53,017 bases of DNA, taken from contig SHYG01000005.1 in assembly GCA_009692925.1 (NCBI GenBank), forward strand, positions 1 to 53,017, given 5' to 3'. The DNA comes from Dehalococcoidia bacterium (GTDB lineage Bacteria; Chloroflexota; Dehalococcoidia; Lucifugimonadales; UBA3495). The position numbers and the translations under genes are program-made. Shown piece after piece: positions 40,681 to 49,363 of this stretch. Numbering within the stretch: position 1 is the stretch's first letter; each line of letters opens with the position of its first letter. The notes beneath the pieces were generated by a model. That model was not told the origin of the DNA, searched no databases, and saw only the letters and a list, made by a program, of their open reading frames with translations.

Positions 40681-41898
40681 ATGGCAGCGGCAATCAAGTT
40701 CGTGGAAGGCGGCACCATTACCTCCGCCCGCGGCTTTCTGGCCGGGGCCACCTACGCCGGGCTGAAGACCTACGCAGCGGATAAGCTCGACTTGGGGCTG
40801 GTGCTCTCGGAGTCTCCCTGCACCGCGGCGGGGGTGTTCACCACCAGCACCATCAAATCGCCCTCGGTCACCGTCACCCAGGAGCATCTAGCCCAGGGCC
40901 GGGTGCGCGGCCTGGTGGTCAACGCCGGCATTGCCAACGCTTGCGTGGGCGAGCAGGGCTACAAGGACGCTCAGGAGGCGGCATCTCTGGCCGCCGCCCG
41001 CTTGGGGGTGCAGCGCCAGGAGGTCCTGGTTTGCAGCACCGGCGTCATCGGCGTGGAACTGCCCATGTCCTTAATCCGCGCCGGCATGGCCAAGATTCAG
41101 GTGACGCGCGACGGCGGACACCTGCTGGCCCGGGCCATGATGACTACCGATACCCGGCCCAAAGAGGCGGCGGTCACCTTCCAGGTGGAAGGCCGCCAGG
41201 TGCACCTGGGCGGCGTGGCCAAGGGCTCCGGGATGATTCACCCCAATATGGCGACCATGCTGGCATTCGCCGCTACCGACGCCGCCGTGGAGACCCAGTT
41301 TTTGCAGGCTGCCCTGCGGGAAGCCGCGGATGCCTCCTTCAACATGCTGACGGTGGACGGCGATACCAGCACCAACGACAGCCTGGTGGTGCTGGCCAAC
41401 GGCGCGGCGGGCAACCGGCCCATTACCGCCAATTCCCCCGACGCCGCCACATTCAAAGATGCGCTCCAGCAACTGTGTGTCCACCTGACTCGGGAGATGG
41501 CGCGGGACGGCGAAGGGGCCTCTCGGCTGATTGTGGTCGAGGTCAACGGCGCCCGGAATACCCAGGATGCCCGTCGCGCGGCCCGCACCATCGCGGCATC
41601 CAGTCTGGTCAAAACGGCGGTGTACGGCTCCGACCCCAACTGGGGCCGGGTGCTGGCCGCCCTGGGCCGCAGCGGCGCCGCGGTGGACGAGAACCAGATT
41701 GATCTCTTCGTCAGCGGCGTGTGCATCATGGAGGGCGGCAAGCCTATTCCCTTCCACCGGGAGGCCGTGGTGTCCCTCATGCGCGGCCCGGAGGTCTCCT
41801 TCCGCCTCCAGCTTAACCTGGGGGAAGGCCAGGCCACCGCCTGGGGCTGCGACCTCACCGAGCAGTACGTCATGATTAACAGCGCCTACACTACGTAG
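40681..41898 (+). CDS. argJ: ArgJ, glutamate N-acetyltransferase/ornithine acetyltransferase
   Basis: ArgJ transfers the acetyl group from N-acetylornithine to glutamate, recycling it in arginine biosynthesis; some forms also use acetyl-CoA. The 405-residue precursor has the oxyanion pair at Thr 120-Gly 121 (STGVIG) and the self-cleavage site with nucleophile Thr 192 in HPNMATMLAF, which splits the chain into alpha and beta subunits. ATG 40681 follows GGGAG. It heads the arginine cluster; argC, which normally precedes argJ, is not here, the upstream neighbour being the divergent Fic gene. Confidence 0.95.
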   Translation: MAAAIKFVEGGTITSARGFLAGATYAGLKTYAADKLDLGLVLSESPCTAAGVFTTSTIKSPSVTVTQEHLAQGRVRGLVVNAGIANACVGEQGYKDAQEAASLAAARLGVQRQEVLVCSTGVIGVELPMSLIRAGMAKIQVTRDGGHLLARAMMTTDTRPKEAAVTFQVEGRQVHLGGVAKGSGMIHPNMATMLAFAATDAAVETQFLQAALREAADASFNMLTVDGDTSTNDSLVVLANGAAGNRPITANSPDAATFKDALQQLCVHLTREMARDGEGASRLIVVEVNGARNTQDARRAARTIAASSLVKTAVYGSDPNWGRVLAALGRSGAAVDENQIDLFVSGVCIMEGGKPIPFHREAVVSLMRGPEVSFRLQLNLGEGQATAWGCDLTEQYVMINSAYTT

Positions 41899-42010
41899 CT
41901 CTTAGCTTTCAGCGGTCAGCACTCAGCCATCAGCTTTCCCACCCCTAATCGGGAAGCGGCTAGCGCCTCAATGCTGAAGGCTGAAAGCTGAGGGCTGAAA
42001 GCTATGAGCT
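41897..42010. repeat. 38-bp imperfect inverted repeat between argJ and argB
   Basis: Arm 41897-41934 (AGCTCTTAGCTTTCAGC...) matches the reverse complement of 41973-42010 at about 30 of 38 positions, with a 38-nt loop. It would form a long RNA hairpin inside the arg transcript. Its arms resemble the looser repeat at 27250-27338. Confidence 0.75.
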
Positions 42011-42026
42011 ATGATTGGAGAATGGA

Positions 42027-42845
42027 GTGCCCCGCCCGCCGGTAGTGGTTAAAATCGGAGGGAGCACCCTGGGCAGCCACGACACCAGCCTGAAAGACCT
42101 GGTCACTCTGCAGCGGCAGGGTGTGCCGCTGGTGGTGGTCCACGGCGGCGGCAACGTCATCTCGGAGTGGATGCGGCGTCAGGGGATCCCGCCGAGCTTC
42201 GTTAATGGCCTGCGGGTCACGGATGCCCCTAGCCTGGACATCGTGGTGGCGGTGCTCACCGGCCTGGTCAACAAGGAGCTGGTGGGCCTGCTGCACCACC
42301 TGGGTGGCCGGGCCATCGGCATCAGCGGCGTCGATGGCGGTATGCTGGAGGCACGCATCGCGGATCCTGCGCTGGGGTATGTGGGAGAAGTGACGCGGGT
42401 CGACCCCGAGCCGCTGCTGGCGATTCTGGAACGCGGCTACATTCCCATGGTGGCGCCCCTAGCCCTGCACTGTCAGGAAGGGGCCGAACGGGCCGGAGGT
42501 TCGCTGAACATCAACGGAGACACGGTGGCCGGCGAGTTGGCCCTCGCCTTGGGTGCGGAGCGCTTGGTCTTTCTAACCGACGTGCCGGGAATCATGGACA
42601 TTAACGGCCGCATAATCCCCCGGCTGGACCGCCTGCGGGCCCAGAATCTGCTCCAGTCCAGCGTGGTTCGGGGTGGGATGATCCCCAAGCTGGCCGCCTG
42701 TCTGCGCGCCCTGGAGCACGTGGCGGTGGCGGACATCATTGATGGGCGGCAGCCCGACGCCTTGCTGGGATGTCTCCAGGGCCGGGGCTCGGGGACGCGC
42801 ATTTCGGGTGACAGCCATCCTCCTGCGCCAGTGGTGCAGTTGTAG
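42027..42845 (+). CDS. argB: ArgB, acetylglutamate kinase
   Basis: ArgB phosphorylates N-acetylglutamate. The 272-residue amino-acid kinase has VVVKIGGS at the N-terminus, VVVHGGGN for acetylglutamate binding, and LNINGDTVAGELALAL and FLTDVPGIMD around the nucleotide site. GTG 42027 with GGAG 6 nt upstream is preferred; an in-frame TTG at 42015 is the alternative. The argJ-argB gap contains the long inverted repeat. Confidence 0.93.
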   Translation: MPRPPVVVKIGGSTLGSHDTSLKDLVTLQRQGVPLVVVHGGGNVISEWMRRQGIPPSFVNGLRVTDAPSLDIVVAVLTGLVNKELVGLLHHLGGRAIGISGVDGGMLEARIADPALGYVGEVTRVDPEPLLAILERGYIPMVAPLALHCQEGAERAGGSLNINGDTVAGELALALGAERLVFLTDVPGIMDINGRIIPRLDRLRAQNLLQSSVVRGGMIPKLAACLRALEHVAVADIIDGRQPDALLGCLQGRGSGTRISGDSHPPAPVVQL

Positions 42846-42875
42846 AAAACCGGCAGGGGGGCACTCGCTGCCAGC

Positions 42876-45581
42876 ATGAGCTATAACCTGCCCAGCGACG
42901 CTGGCGCACCCACTGGCCCGGGTTATCCCGGCATCTCCGCCCCTGCCCTGCGCCGCATCCGCGCCGCCACACTGGCCCTGGCCGCCCTGGTGGCGGTCTT
43001 CCTGCTGCTGTGGTGGCTGGCCAACGCTTATACCGACTGGCTGTGGTTTGGCCACTTGGGGTTCCGCGGGGTGTTTGTCCGGCTAAGCCTGCTGCGGCTG
43101 GGCTTGTTTGCCGGCGGCGCGCTGGCGGCGGCGGCGGTGCTCATCCTCAACCTGCTCCTGGTGGTGCGCCTCTCCCGAGGCGAGTCCTCCCTGTCCCTGC
43201 CGGAGGACACGGCGCGCCTGCTGCGGGCCGGCCTGGCGGCGGCGGCGGTGCTGGCGGTGGTTATTGCCAGCCTGCTGTTTGGCCAATCCCTGTCCGGCCG
43301 GTGGCAGACGGTGCTGCTCTTCCTCCACCGGGTCCCCTTTGGCGTTGCCGACCCGCAGTTCGGCCTGGATGTGACCGACTATGCGGTGACCTGGGTACTG
43401 CTTAGCCAGCTTCAAGGCTGGCTCCTGGCGCTGACCATCACCGTAATTTTGGCCTCCCTGGCGCTGTACGCGGCGATGCTCAATCTGCGCGGCCTCAACC
43501 TCATCGTGACGCCCCGCATGCTCCGGCATCTCAGCATCCTGGGGTTGTTCCTGATGCTGATCCTGGCCGCCCGGCACCTGCTGGACGTATTTGGGCTGGT
43601 GTCCAGCGCCAGAGGAGGCGTTGCTGGGGCGATGTACACCGACGTCCACGCCCGCGTCCCGGCGCTGCTGTTCATGACCGGCATCGCCCTGATGGCGGCG
43701 GCGGGGTTCGCGGTGAGCCGTTACTACGGCGGACTGCGGCTTATGATCGGCGCATTTAGTCTGTGGGTCATCATGGCGTTGCTGGCGGGCCTGGCCTACC
43801 CGGCTCTGTACCAGCGGTTCCGCGTGGCCCCCAGCCAGCTGGCCCGGGAGCAGCCCTACATCCTGCGAAACCTGGAGGCTACCCGGGCCGCCTTCCAGCT
43901 TGACCGGATTAGTGAGGCGCAGTACCCGGCGTTGGGGACGCTGACGGCCCAGGCGGTCCAGCAGAACCGGAGCACCGTGGAAAACATCCGCCTGTGGGAC
44001 CCCCAGCCCTTGCGGGACGTTTATAACCAGCTCCAGTTCAACCAGCTTTACTACACCTTCCACAACGTGGACTCGGACCGCTATTTGGTGGACGGCCGGC
44101 TGCAACAGGTGCTGGTGGCGGCCCGAGAGCTGGACTCGGGCAACCTGCCCGCGGAGGCGCGCAACTGGGTGAACCAGCGCCTGCAGTACACCCACGGCTA
44201 CGGCGTCGCCATGAGCCCCGCTACTAGCTTCACCGCCGGAGAGGGCCGGCCCGATTTCCTGGTGCGAGACATCCCCATCCAAGGGGAGTTCAGCGTTAGC
44301 CGCCCCCAAATGTACTTCGGGGAGACCACTGGGTATGCCCTGGTCAACAGCGCCATGACCGAGGTGGACCCCGACGCAGCCTTCCGGCGCTACGGCGGCA
44401 GGGGCGACGTGCCCCTCAGCTCATGGCTCCGGCGCGCGGCCTTTGCCTGGCGCTTCGGCGACATAAACATAATGCTCAGCGACCAGATTACGCCCAATAC
44501 CTACGTCCAGTACCGGCGCTCGGTGGCGCAGCGGGTGACGGCCATTGCCCCCTTCCTGAAGCTGGACCAGGACCCCTACGTCGTCTTGGACGATGCCGGC
44601 CGCCTCTGGTGGATCCTGGACACGTACACCACCACGGCGCGCTACCCCTACTCCTCTCCGGCGGCAGGCGGGTTCAACTACATCCGCAACAGTGTCAAAG
44701 TGGCGGTGGACGCCTATAATGGCACCGTACACTTCTATGTGGCGGACGGAGAGGACCCGCTGCTAAAGATGTACCGGCGCGCCTTCCCGTCCCTGTTTCA
44801 AGAGCTGGCCCAGATGCCGCCGGACTTGCGGGCCCACCTGCGGTATCCCAGGGACCTGTTTGAGGCCCAGGCCCAGACCTACCTGCGCTATCACGTCACC
44901 GACCCGCAGGTGTTCTTCAACCAGGCGGAGCAATGGGCCATTCCCCAGGAGACGCGCTTTGGCAAACCGGGCGCCCAGTCGCCAGCCTCATATCAAGTGA
45001 TACGGCTGCCGGGGGAAGCGAAGGAGGAGTTCATCCTGATGCTGCCCTTCACCCCCGCTGGGGAGAAGAAGAACCTGGTGGGGTGGCTGGTGGCCCGCAA
45101 CGACGGCCCCCACTACGGCCAGCTTCTGGCCTTCCGGTTGCCGGCGGACCGGCAGGTGGATGGCCCCAGCCAGGTGGAGGCCCGCATTGAGAACGACCAG
45201 GAGGTTTCCCAGCAGTTCACCCTGTGGGAAGGCGCCGGCTCCCGCATCATCCGCGGCCAACTGCTGGTCATTCCCATCGCGGATGCGATACTCTATGTGG
45301 AGCCGTTATATCTTCGCTCGGAGGGGCTGGCCTTCCCGGAGCTGAAGAAGGTGATTATCGCCGACGCCAGCCGGCTGGTGATGGCCGACACCATCGATCA
45401 GGGCTTGGCGTATCTGACCGGCGGAGCACCCACGGCGGCGGCGTCCGGCGGTCCGGTCCCGGCTGGCGAAGAACTGGAACGTATGAAACAATCAGTGGAA
45501 GACCTCCGGCAGTCTCTGGAGCGGCTTCAGGATGCGCTGGATGACCTGCGGAAAACCTTAGGAGGGAGTGGCTTACCATGA
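42876..45581 (+). CDS. UPF0182 family large membrane protein
   Basis: 901-residue protein of UPF0182 (COG1615). About seven membrane helices fill residues 25-300, then a large extracytoplasmic part follows with the family segments NPNTYVQYRR-like (ITPNTYVQYRRSVAQRVTAIAPFLKLDQDPYVVL) and YIRNSVKVAVDAYNGTVHFYVAD. The C-terminal tail is a coiled coil (MKQSVEDLRQSLERLQDALDDLRKTL). No biochemical function is known. Its stop TGA overlaps the ATG of argD (ATGA), so it is translationally coupled into the arg cluster, which is unusual. Confidence 0.9.
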   Translation: MSYNLPSDAGAPTGPGYPGISAPALRRIRAATLALAALVAVFLLLWWLANAYTDWLWFGHLGFRGVFVRLSLLRLGLFAGGALAAAAVLILNLLLVVRLSRGESSLSLPEDTARLLRAGLAAAAVLAVVIASLLFGQSLSGRWQTVLLFLHRVPFGVADPQFGLDVTDYAVTWVLLSQLQGWLLALTITVILASLALYAAMLNLRGLNLIVTPRMLRHLSILGLFLMLILAARHLLDVFGLVSSARGGVAGAMYTDVHARVPALLFMTGIALMAAAGFAVSRYYGGLRLMIGAFSLWVIMALLAGLAYPALYQRFRVAPSQLAREQPYILRNLEATRAAFQLDRISEAQYPALGTLTAQAVQQNRSTVENIRLWDPQPLRDVYNQLQFNQLYYTFHNVDSDRYLVDGRLQQVLVAARELDSGNLPAEARNWVNQRLQYTHGYGVAMSPATSFTAGEGRPDFLVRDIPIQGEFSVSRPQMYFGETTGYALVNSAMTEVDPDAAFRRYGGRGDVPLSSWLRRAAFAWRFGDINIMLSDQITPNTYVQYRRSVAQRVTAIAPFLKLDQDPYVVLDDAGRLWWILDTYTTTARYPYSSPAAGGFNYIRNSVKVAVDAYNGTVHFYVADGEDPLLKMYRRAFPSLFQELAQMPPDLRAHLRYPRDLFEAQAQTYLRYHVTDPQVFFNQAEQWAIPQETRFGKPGAQSPASYQVIRLPGEAKEEFILMLPFTPAGEKKNLVGWLVARNDGPHYGQLLAFRLPADRQVDGPSQVEARIENDQEVSQQFTLWEGAGSRIIRGQLLVIPIADAILYVEPLYLRSEGLAFPELKKVIIADASRLVMADTIDQGLAYLTGGAPTAAASGGPVPAGEELERMKQSVEDLRQSLERLQDALDDLRKTLGGSGLP

Positions 45582-46768
45582 CCAAGAGCAGTGAATGGAT
45601 CGCCCAGGAGCAAAAGTACTACGCTCAGACCGTGCGCCGCCAGCCGGTGGTCATTGTGCGGGGCCAAGGCACCCGGGTCTGGGACGCCGACGGCAAGGAG
45701 TATCTGGATTTCGTGGCCGGCTGGGCGGTGGACAACCTGGGCCACTGCCACCCGGCGGTCACTCAGGCCATCGTGGAGCAGGCGGCCACCCTGCTTCAGA
45801 CCTCCAACCAGTTCTACACCGTGCCGCAGATCCTGCTGGCCCAGCTGCTTATCGATAATAGCTGCATGGACCGGGTGTTCTTCGGCAACAGCGGCGCGGA
45901 GGCCAACGAGGGCGCTTTGAAGCTGGCCCGCAAGTACGGGAAGGCCCACCGCGACGGCGCCTACGAGGTCATCACCGCCTTCGCCTCTTTCCACGGGCGC
46001 ACCATGGCCACGGTGGCCGCTACCGGCCAGCCCCACTACCAGGAGGCGTTCACGCCCCTGCTGCCCGGCTTCGTCCACGTGGACTACAACGACGTGGAAG
46101 CCATCATGAACGCCACCACCGACAAGACCGCCGCCGTGTTCCTGGAGCCGGTGCAGGGCGAGGGCGGCGTGATTATCCCCGACGCCGACTATTTGAAGCG
46201 GGTGCGGGAGTGGTGCGATAAACAGGGGCTGCTGCTGATTCTGGACGAGGTGCAGACGGGCATGGGCCGCCTGGGCAGCCTGTTTGGCTACCAGGAGTTT
46301 GGCGTGGAGCCCGACGTGATGACCTTGGCCAAGGGGCTGGGCTACGGCGTGCCCATCGGCGCGTTTCTCGCCAAGGAGCCGGCCATGGCCCTGACCTTCG
46401 GCGACCACGGCTCCACCTTTGGCGGCAACGCCCTCACCACTGCCGCCGCCTATGCGGGCAGCAAGTTCCTCATTGAGAACAACATCCCGGAGCATTGCCG
46501 GCAAATGGGGGAGCACCTGCTGATGCGCCTGAACGAGCTGAAGTCCCGCTACAGCTTTGTCTCCGCGGTGCGGGGCAAAGGCCTGCTGGCTGCCCTGGAG
46601 TTTGAGAGCAACATCACCCCCCAGCTGCTGACCCTGGCCAACCAGGCGGGGGTGCTGCTCAACGGGGTCAAGCCCAACGCCATTCGCTTCATGCCGCCCC
46701 TCACAATCACCGCCGCGGAGATTGACGAGGGCCTGGGCCGCCTGGAAGTGGCGCTGAAGAAGATTTAG
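45578..46768 (+). CDS. argD: ArgD, acetylornithine aminotransferase
   Basis: 396-residue class III PLP aminotransferase that converts N-acetylglutamate semialdehyde to N-acetylornithine. Family marks: NLGHCHPAV, FFGNSGAEANEGALKLARK, ASFHGRT, EPVQGEGG, LILDEVQTGMGR and the PLP lysine in TLAKGLGYGVPIGA. The ATG at 45578 overlaps the UPF0182 stop (ATGA). ArgD is the likely assignment from context; related ornithine or 4-aminobutyrate aminotransferases share the fold. Confidence 0.9.
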   Translation: MTKSSEWIAQEQKYYAQTVRRQPVVIVRGQGTRVWDADGKEYLDFVAGWAVDNLGHCHPAVTQAIVEQAATLLQTSNQFYTVPQILLAQLLIDNSCMDRVFFGNSGAEANEGALKLARKYGKAHRDGAYEVITAFASFHGRTMATVAATGQPHYQEAFTPLLPGFVHVDYNDVEAIMNATTDKTAAVFLEPVQGEGGVIIPDADYLKRVREWCDKQGLLLILDEVQTGMGRLGSLFGYQEFGVEPDVMTLAKGLGYGVPIGAFLAKEPAMALTFGDHGSTFGGNALTTAAAYAGSKFLIENNIPEHCRQMGEHLLMRLNELKSRYSFVSAVRGKGLLAALEFESNITPQLLTLANQAGVLLNGVKPNAIRFMPPLTITAAEIDEGLGRLEVALKKI

Positions 46769-46782
46769 GGGAGACGGGCGAA

Positions 46783-46911
46783 ATGAGGGCTTATGAATTC
46801 CCCGTCAAGGTGACTGAAGAGGCACGAAGTCTCTGGAAAGACCGGGCTGATCTCCCAGATTTCTCGGCGTTACGGGCGGAGTTGGATAGGCTGGAGCTGC
46901 GTGACGGATAA
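46783..46911 (+). CDS. Very small protein resembling the start of a VapB-like antitoxin
   Basis: 42 residues, beginning MRAYEFPVKVTEEARSLWK, with a charged helix at the end (LRAELDRLELRDG). The opening MRAYEFP-x-KVT resembles small AbrB/VapB-like antitoxins, but it is short and no toxin follows. GGGGAG about 10 nt upstream supports translation. It could be a remnant or a genuine microprotein. It lies between argD and argG on the same strand. Confidence 0.45.
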   Translation: MRAYEFPVKVTEEARSLWKDRADLPDFSALRAELDRLELRDG

Positions 46912-46990
46912 GCGGCAGTGTCAGAGCGGTTGCCACTGGATAGATTTGGAACTTTCAGCACGGCGATCTGTAGTGAGGAAGTAGAGAGAC

Positions 46991-48181
46991 ATGGCAGACA
47001 AGAAGAAGATCGTACTGGCCTACAGCGGAGGGTTGGACACCTCGGTAGCCGTCCCATGGTTCAAGGAGAACTACGATGCTGAGGTCATTACCGTGACGGT
47101 AGACCTGGGTATGGTGGACCTGGAGGCTATCCGCAAGCGTGCCCTGGCGGTGGGCGCCGCCAAGGCCCTCACGGTGGATGGCCGGGATACGCTGGTCAAC
47201 GAGTTCCTCTTCCCGGCCCTTCAAGCCGGGGCCATCTACGAGGAGCAGTACCCCCTGGCTACCGCTTTGGGCCGGCCCCTCATTGCCCGGTATCTGGTGG
47301 AGGCTGCGCAGGCCGAGGGCGCCTACGCCGTGGCCCACGGCTGCACCGGCAAGGGCAACGACCAGGTGCGGCTGGACGTGGGTGTGACCGCCCTGGCTCC
47401 CGAGCTGAAAGTCATCGCCCCGGTGCGGGACTGGGGCATGAGCCGCCAGCAGGAGATTGAGTACGCCCAGGCCCGCAAGCTGCCCATCAACATCAAGAGC
47501 AGCCGATTCTCCGTGGACGAGAACCTGTGGGGTCGTAGCGTGGAGGCCGGTGAGCTGGAGGACCCCTGGCAGGAGCCGCCGGAAGAGGCCTACGCTTGGA
47601 CCAAGCCGCTGTCCGCAACGCCGGACGATCCGGCTTATCTGGAAGTCCACTTCGACCAGGGCATCCCCACCGCGGTGGATGGCGAGGCCATGCCCGGCGC
47701 CGCCTTGATACGGCACCTGAACGCGCTGGCGGGCAGCAACGGCGTGGGCCGCTTGGACCATGTGGAGAACCGGCTGGTGGGCATCAAGTCCCGCGAGGTT
47801 TACGAGGCCCCTGGGGCGGTAGTGCTGCACGCGGCCCATAAGGCGCTGGAAACCCTGACCCTGAGCAAGGACCAGGCTCGCACCAAGGCTCGCATCGCCC
47901 AGGAGTACGCCGACATGGTCTACAACGGCCTGTGGTACAGCCACCACCGCCACGACCTGGACGCTTATGTCCGCAGCACCCAGCGCTACGTCACCGGCGA
48001 CGTGCGGTTGCGGCTGCACAAAGGCAACTGCGTCGTGGTGGGCCGCAGCTCGCCCAACGGCCTATACCAGCACCGTTTGGCCACCTACGACAGTGGCGAC
48101 CAGTTCGACCACTCTGCGGCCGTGGGGTTCATCTCCATATACGGTCTTCCGGTGCGCACCCAAAACCAGGTCCAGAGATAG
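46991..48181 (+). CDS. argG: ArgG, argininosuccinate synthase
   Basis: ArgG joins citrulline and aspartate with ATP to make argininosuccinate. The 396-residue sequence has the P-loop-like AYSGGLDTSV, then VAHGCTGKGNDQVR, SRQQEIEYA and SVDENLWGRSVEAG, all diagnostic. GTAGAGAG precedes ATG 46991. Neither argF, argH nor carbamoyl-phosphate synthase genes are in the window. Confidence 0.95.
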   Translation: MADKKKIVLAYSGGLDTSVAVPWFKENYDAEVITVTVDLGMVDLEAIRKRALAVGAAKALTVDGRDTLVNEFLFPALQAGAIYEEQYPLATALGRPLIARYLVEAAQAEGAYAVAHGCTGKGNDQVRLDVGVTALAPELKVIAPVRDWGMSRQQEIEYAQARKLPINIKSSRFSVDENLWGRSVEAGELEDPWQEPPEEAYAWTKPLSATPDDPAYLEVHFDQGIPTAVDGEAMPGAALIRHLNALAGSNGVGRLDHVENRLVGIKSREVYEAPGAVVLHAAHKALETLTLSKDQARTKARIAQEYADMVYNGLWYSHHRHDLDAYVRSTQRYVTGDVRLRLHKGNCVVVGRSSPNGLYQHRLATYDSGDQFDHSAAVGFISIYGLPVRTQNQVQR

Positions 48182-48196
48182 TTAAGGCGGGGCGCC

Positions 48197-48616
48197 GTGG
48201 CGTTGAAGGTAAGGGCCGCCGGGGTTAAGGACCTGCCCGGCATTATCGCGCTGCTCACCCCGGTGGAGGGAGACCAGGAGCGATTGCGGGCAGACCAGTT
48301 CGCAGTGGCTGAAGCCGATGGCGGGAGCATCATTGGTTGCGGCCGGCTGAAGCCCTACCGCGGCTTCGTGGAGCTGGCCAGCATCGCCATCGCCGAGGAG
48401 TGGCGCGGTCAGGGAGTGGGCCGGGCCATCGTGGCGCAGCTGCTGGCGGGACGCAAGGGCCAGGTGTACCTCATGTGCGAGGATAACCGGCTGGACTTCT
48501 TCAGCCAGTTTGAGTTTGTGGTTTTGAGGGGAAACCAGATGCCGGCGGGGTTGCGCCCCAAGTGGCAGCACTACATCGGGGAGGTGGACCACCTCAACCT
48601 GATGCGGCGAGAGTGA
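48197..48616 (+). CDS. GNAT family acetyltransferase, possible short N-acetylglutamate synthase
   Basis: 139-residue GNAT protein: VELASIAIAEEWRGQGVGRAIVAQLL carries the acetyl-CoA loop (RGQGVGRA), and the end (DFFSQFEFVVLRGNQMP) resembles the acetyltransferase domain of short N-acetylglutamate synthases (ArgA-like). It starts at GTG 48197, 15 bp past argG, so it belongs to the arginine cluster. The glutamate acceptor is inferred only from position and the FF-x-x-x-GF-like tail. Confidence 0.75.
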   Translation: MALKVRAAGVKDLPGIIALLTPVEGDQERLRADQFAVAEADGGSIIGCGRLKPYRGFVELASIAIAEEWRGQGVGRAIVAQLLAGRKGQVYLMCEDNRLDFFSQFEFVVLRGNQMPAGLRPKWQHYIGEVDHLNLMRRE

Positions 48617-48668
48617 AGCCAATTGAGAAGCGCCAACAACTTGGTGGCCATGTGAGGGGGTTCCAATA

Positions 48669-48899
48669 GTGTTGATTGAGTATCTACACGCTACCATGCA
48701 CCAGGCGACTTATGAAATACTGCCGGATGGAACTTTCTACGGCGAAATCCCCAGCTTTCAGGGGGTGTACTCCAATTCGGAATCCCTGGAGGACTGCCGT
48801 CAACAACTCCAGGAGGTGCTGGAGGGCTGGCTAATCTTAGGACTTCAGTTGGGCCATCAACTTCCGGTGGTTGAAGGCATAGACCTAGCAGGCTGCTGA
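48669..48899 (+). CDS. HicB-like protein with C-terminus rewritten by a MITE
   Basis: 76 residues of the HicB partial RNase H-like fold: YEILPDGTFYGEIPSFQGVYSNSESLEDCRQQLQEVLEGWLILGL. No hicA toxin gene is visible next to it, so its partner status is unclear. The last codons CTA GCA GGC TGC TGA come from MITE copy B. Removing the element and one CTAG restores a frame that reads on for 16 more residues to a TAA near 49042-49044. GTG 48669 has GAGGGGG upstream. Confidence 0.7.
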   Translation: MLIEYLHATMHQATYEILPDGTFYGEIPSFQGVYSNSESLEDCRQQLQEVLEGWLILGLQLGHQLPVVEGIDLAGC

Positions 48900-48991
48900 A
48901 AAACCCCGATTTTGCGAAAAATGGACGGACTCTCAGATACGAAAATGGGGACGATTTCGGGCCGTCGACCCCTTTTTCAGCACCCTGCTAG
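48885..48991. mobile_element. 107-bp IS5-type MITE, copy B
   Basis: CTAG at 48885-48888 and 48988-48991 as target duplication, 15-bp imperfect terminal inverted repeats (CAGGCTGCTGAAAAA and CAGGGTGCTGAAAAA), 103 of 107 positions equal to copy A. It supplies the last codons and stop of the HicB-like gene and leaves GGAGG just right of it, in place to serve the next gene. Confidence 0.88.
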
Positions 48992-49006
48992 GAGGCGGAT
49001 TGCCAC

Positions 49007-49363
49007 TTGGGCATCGGCGACAACTTGGGCGGAATCACATTGGCTAATTCCGCTCTCATTGATCGTGTCCTGGAAGGGCTGATGGACTACAGCCCAGAGA
49101 AAGTCATCCTGTTCGGCTCTTACGCCAGGGGTGACTACGATGAGTTCAGCGATATCGACTTGATTGTCATCAAGAAAACTGAGCAGCGGTTCTTCCAGCG
49201 CCTGGCGGAGGTTATGGCCTTCATCCCCCGCGAGGTGGCGGCGGACGTTTTCGTATATACTCCCCAGGAGTTCCAGGCCATGGTGGAGTCAGGCAACCCT
49301 TTTATTGAGCAGGCGATCAAGGACGGCATAGTGCTTTATGAAAAAACCCCTGGAAACAGCTAG
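49007..49363 (+). CDS. MNT-type nucleotidyltransferase (MntA-like)
   Basis: 118-residue minimal nucleotidyltransferase. The catalytic pattern GS-x10-DxD is intact (GSYARGDYDEFSDID), so it can probably bind Mg-ATP and modify a partner, as MntA antitoxins do to HepT. TTG 49007 follows GGAGG left at the MITE edge (48991-48995); a TTG at 49040 is an alternative. Its 3' end overlaps the HEPN gene by 26 bp, the usual MNT/HEPN layout. Confidence 0.8.
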   Translation: MGIGDNLGGITLANSALIDRVLEGLMDYSPEKVILFGSYARGDYDEFSDIDLIVIKKTEQRFFQRLAEVMAFIPREVAADVFVYTPQEFQAMVESGNPFIEQAIKDGIVLYEKTPGNS

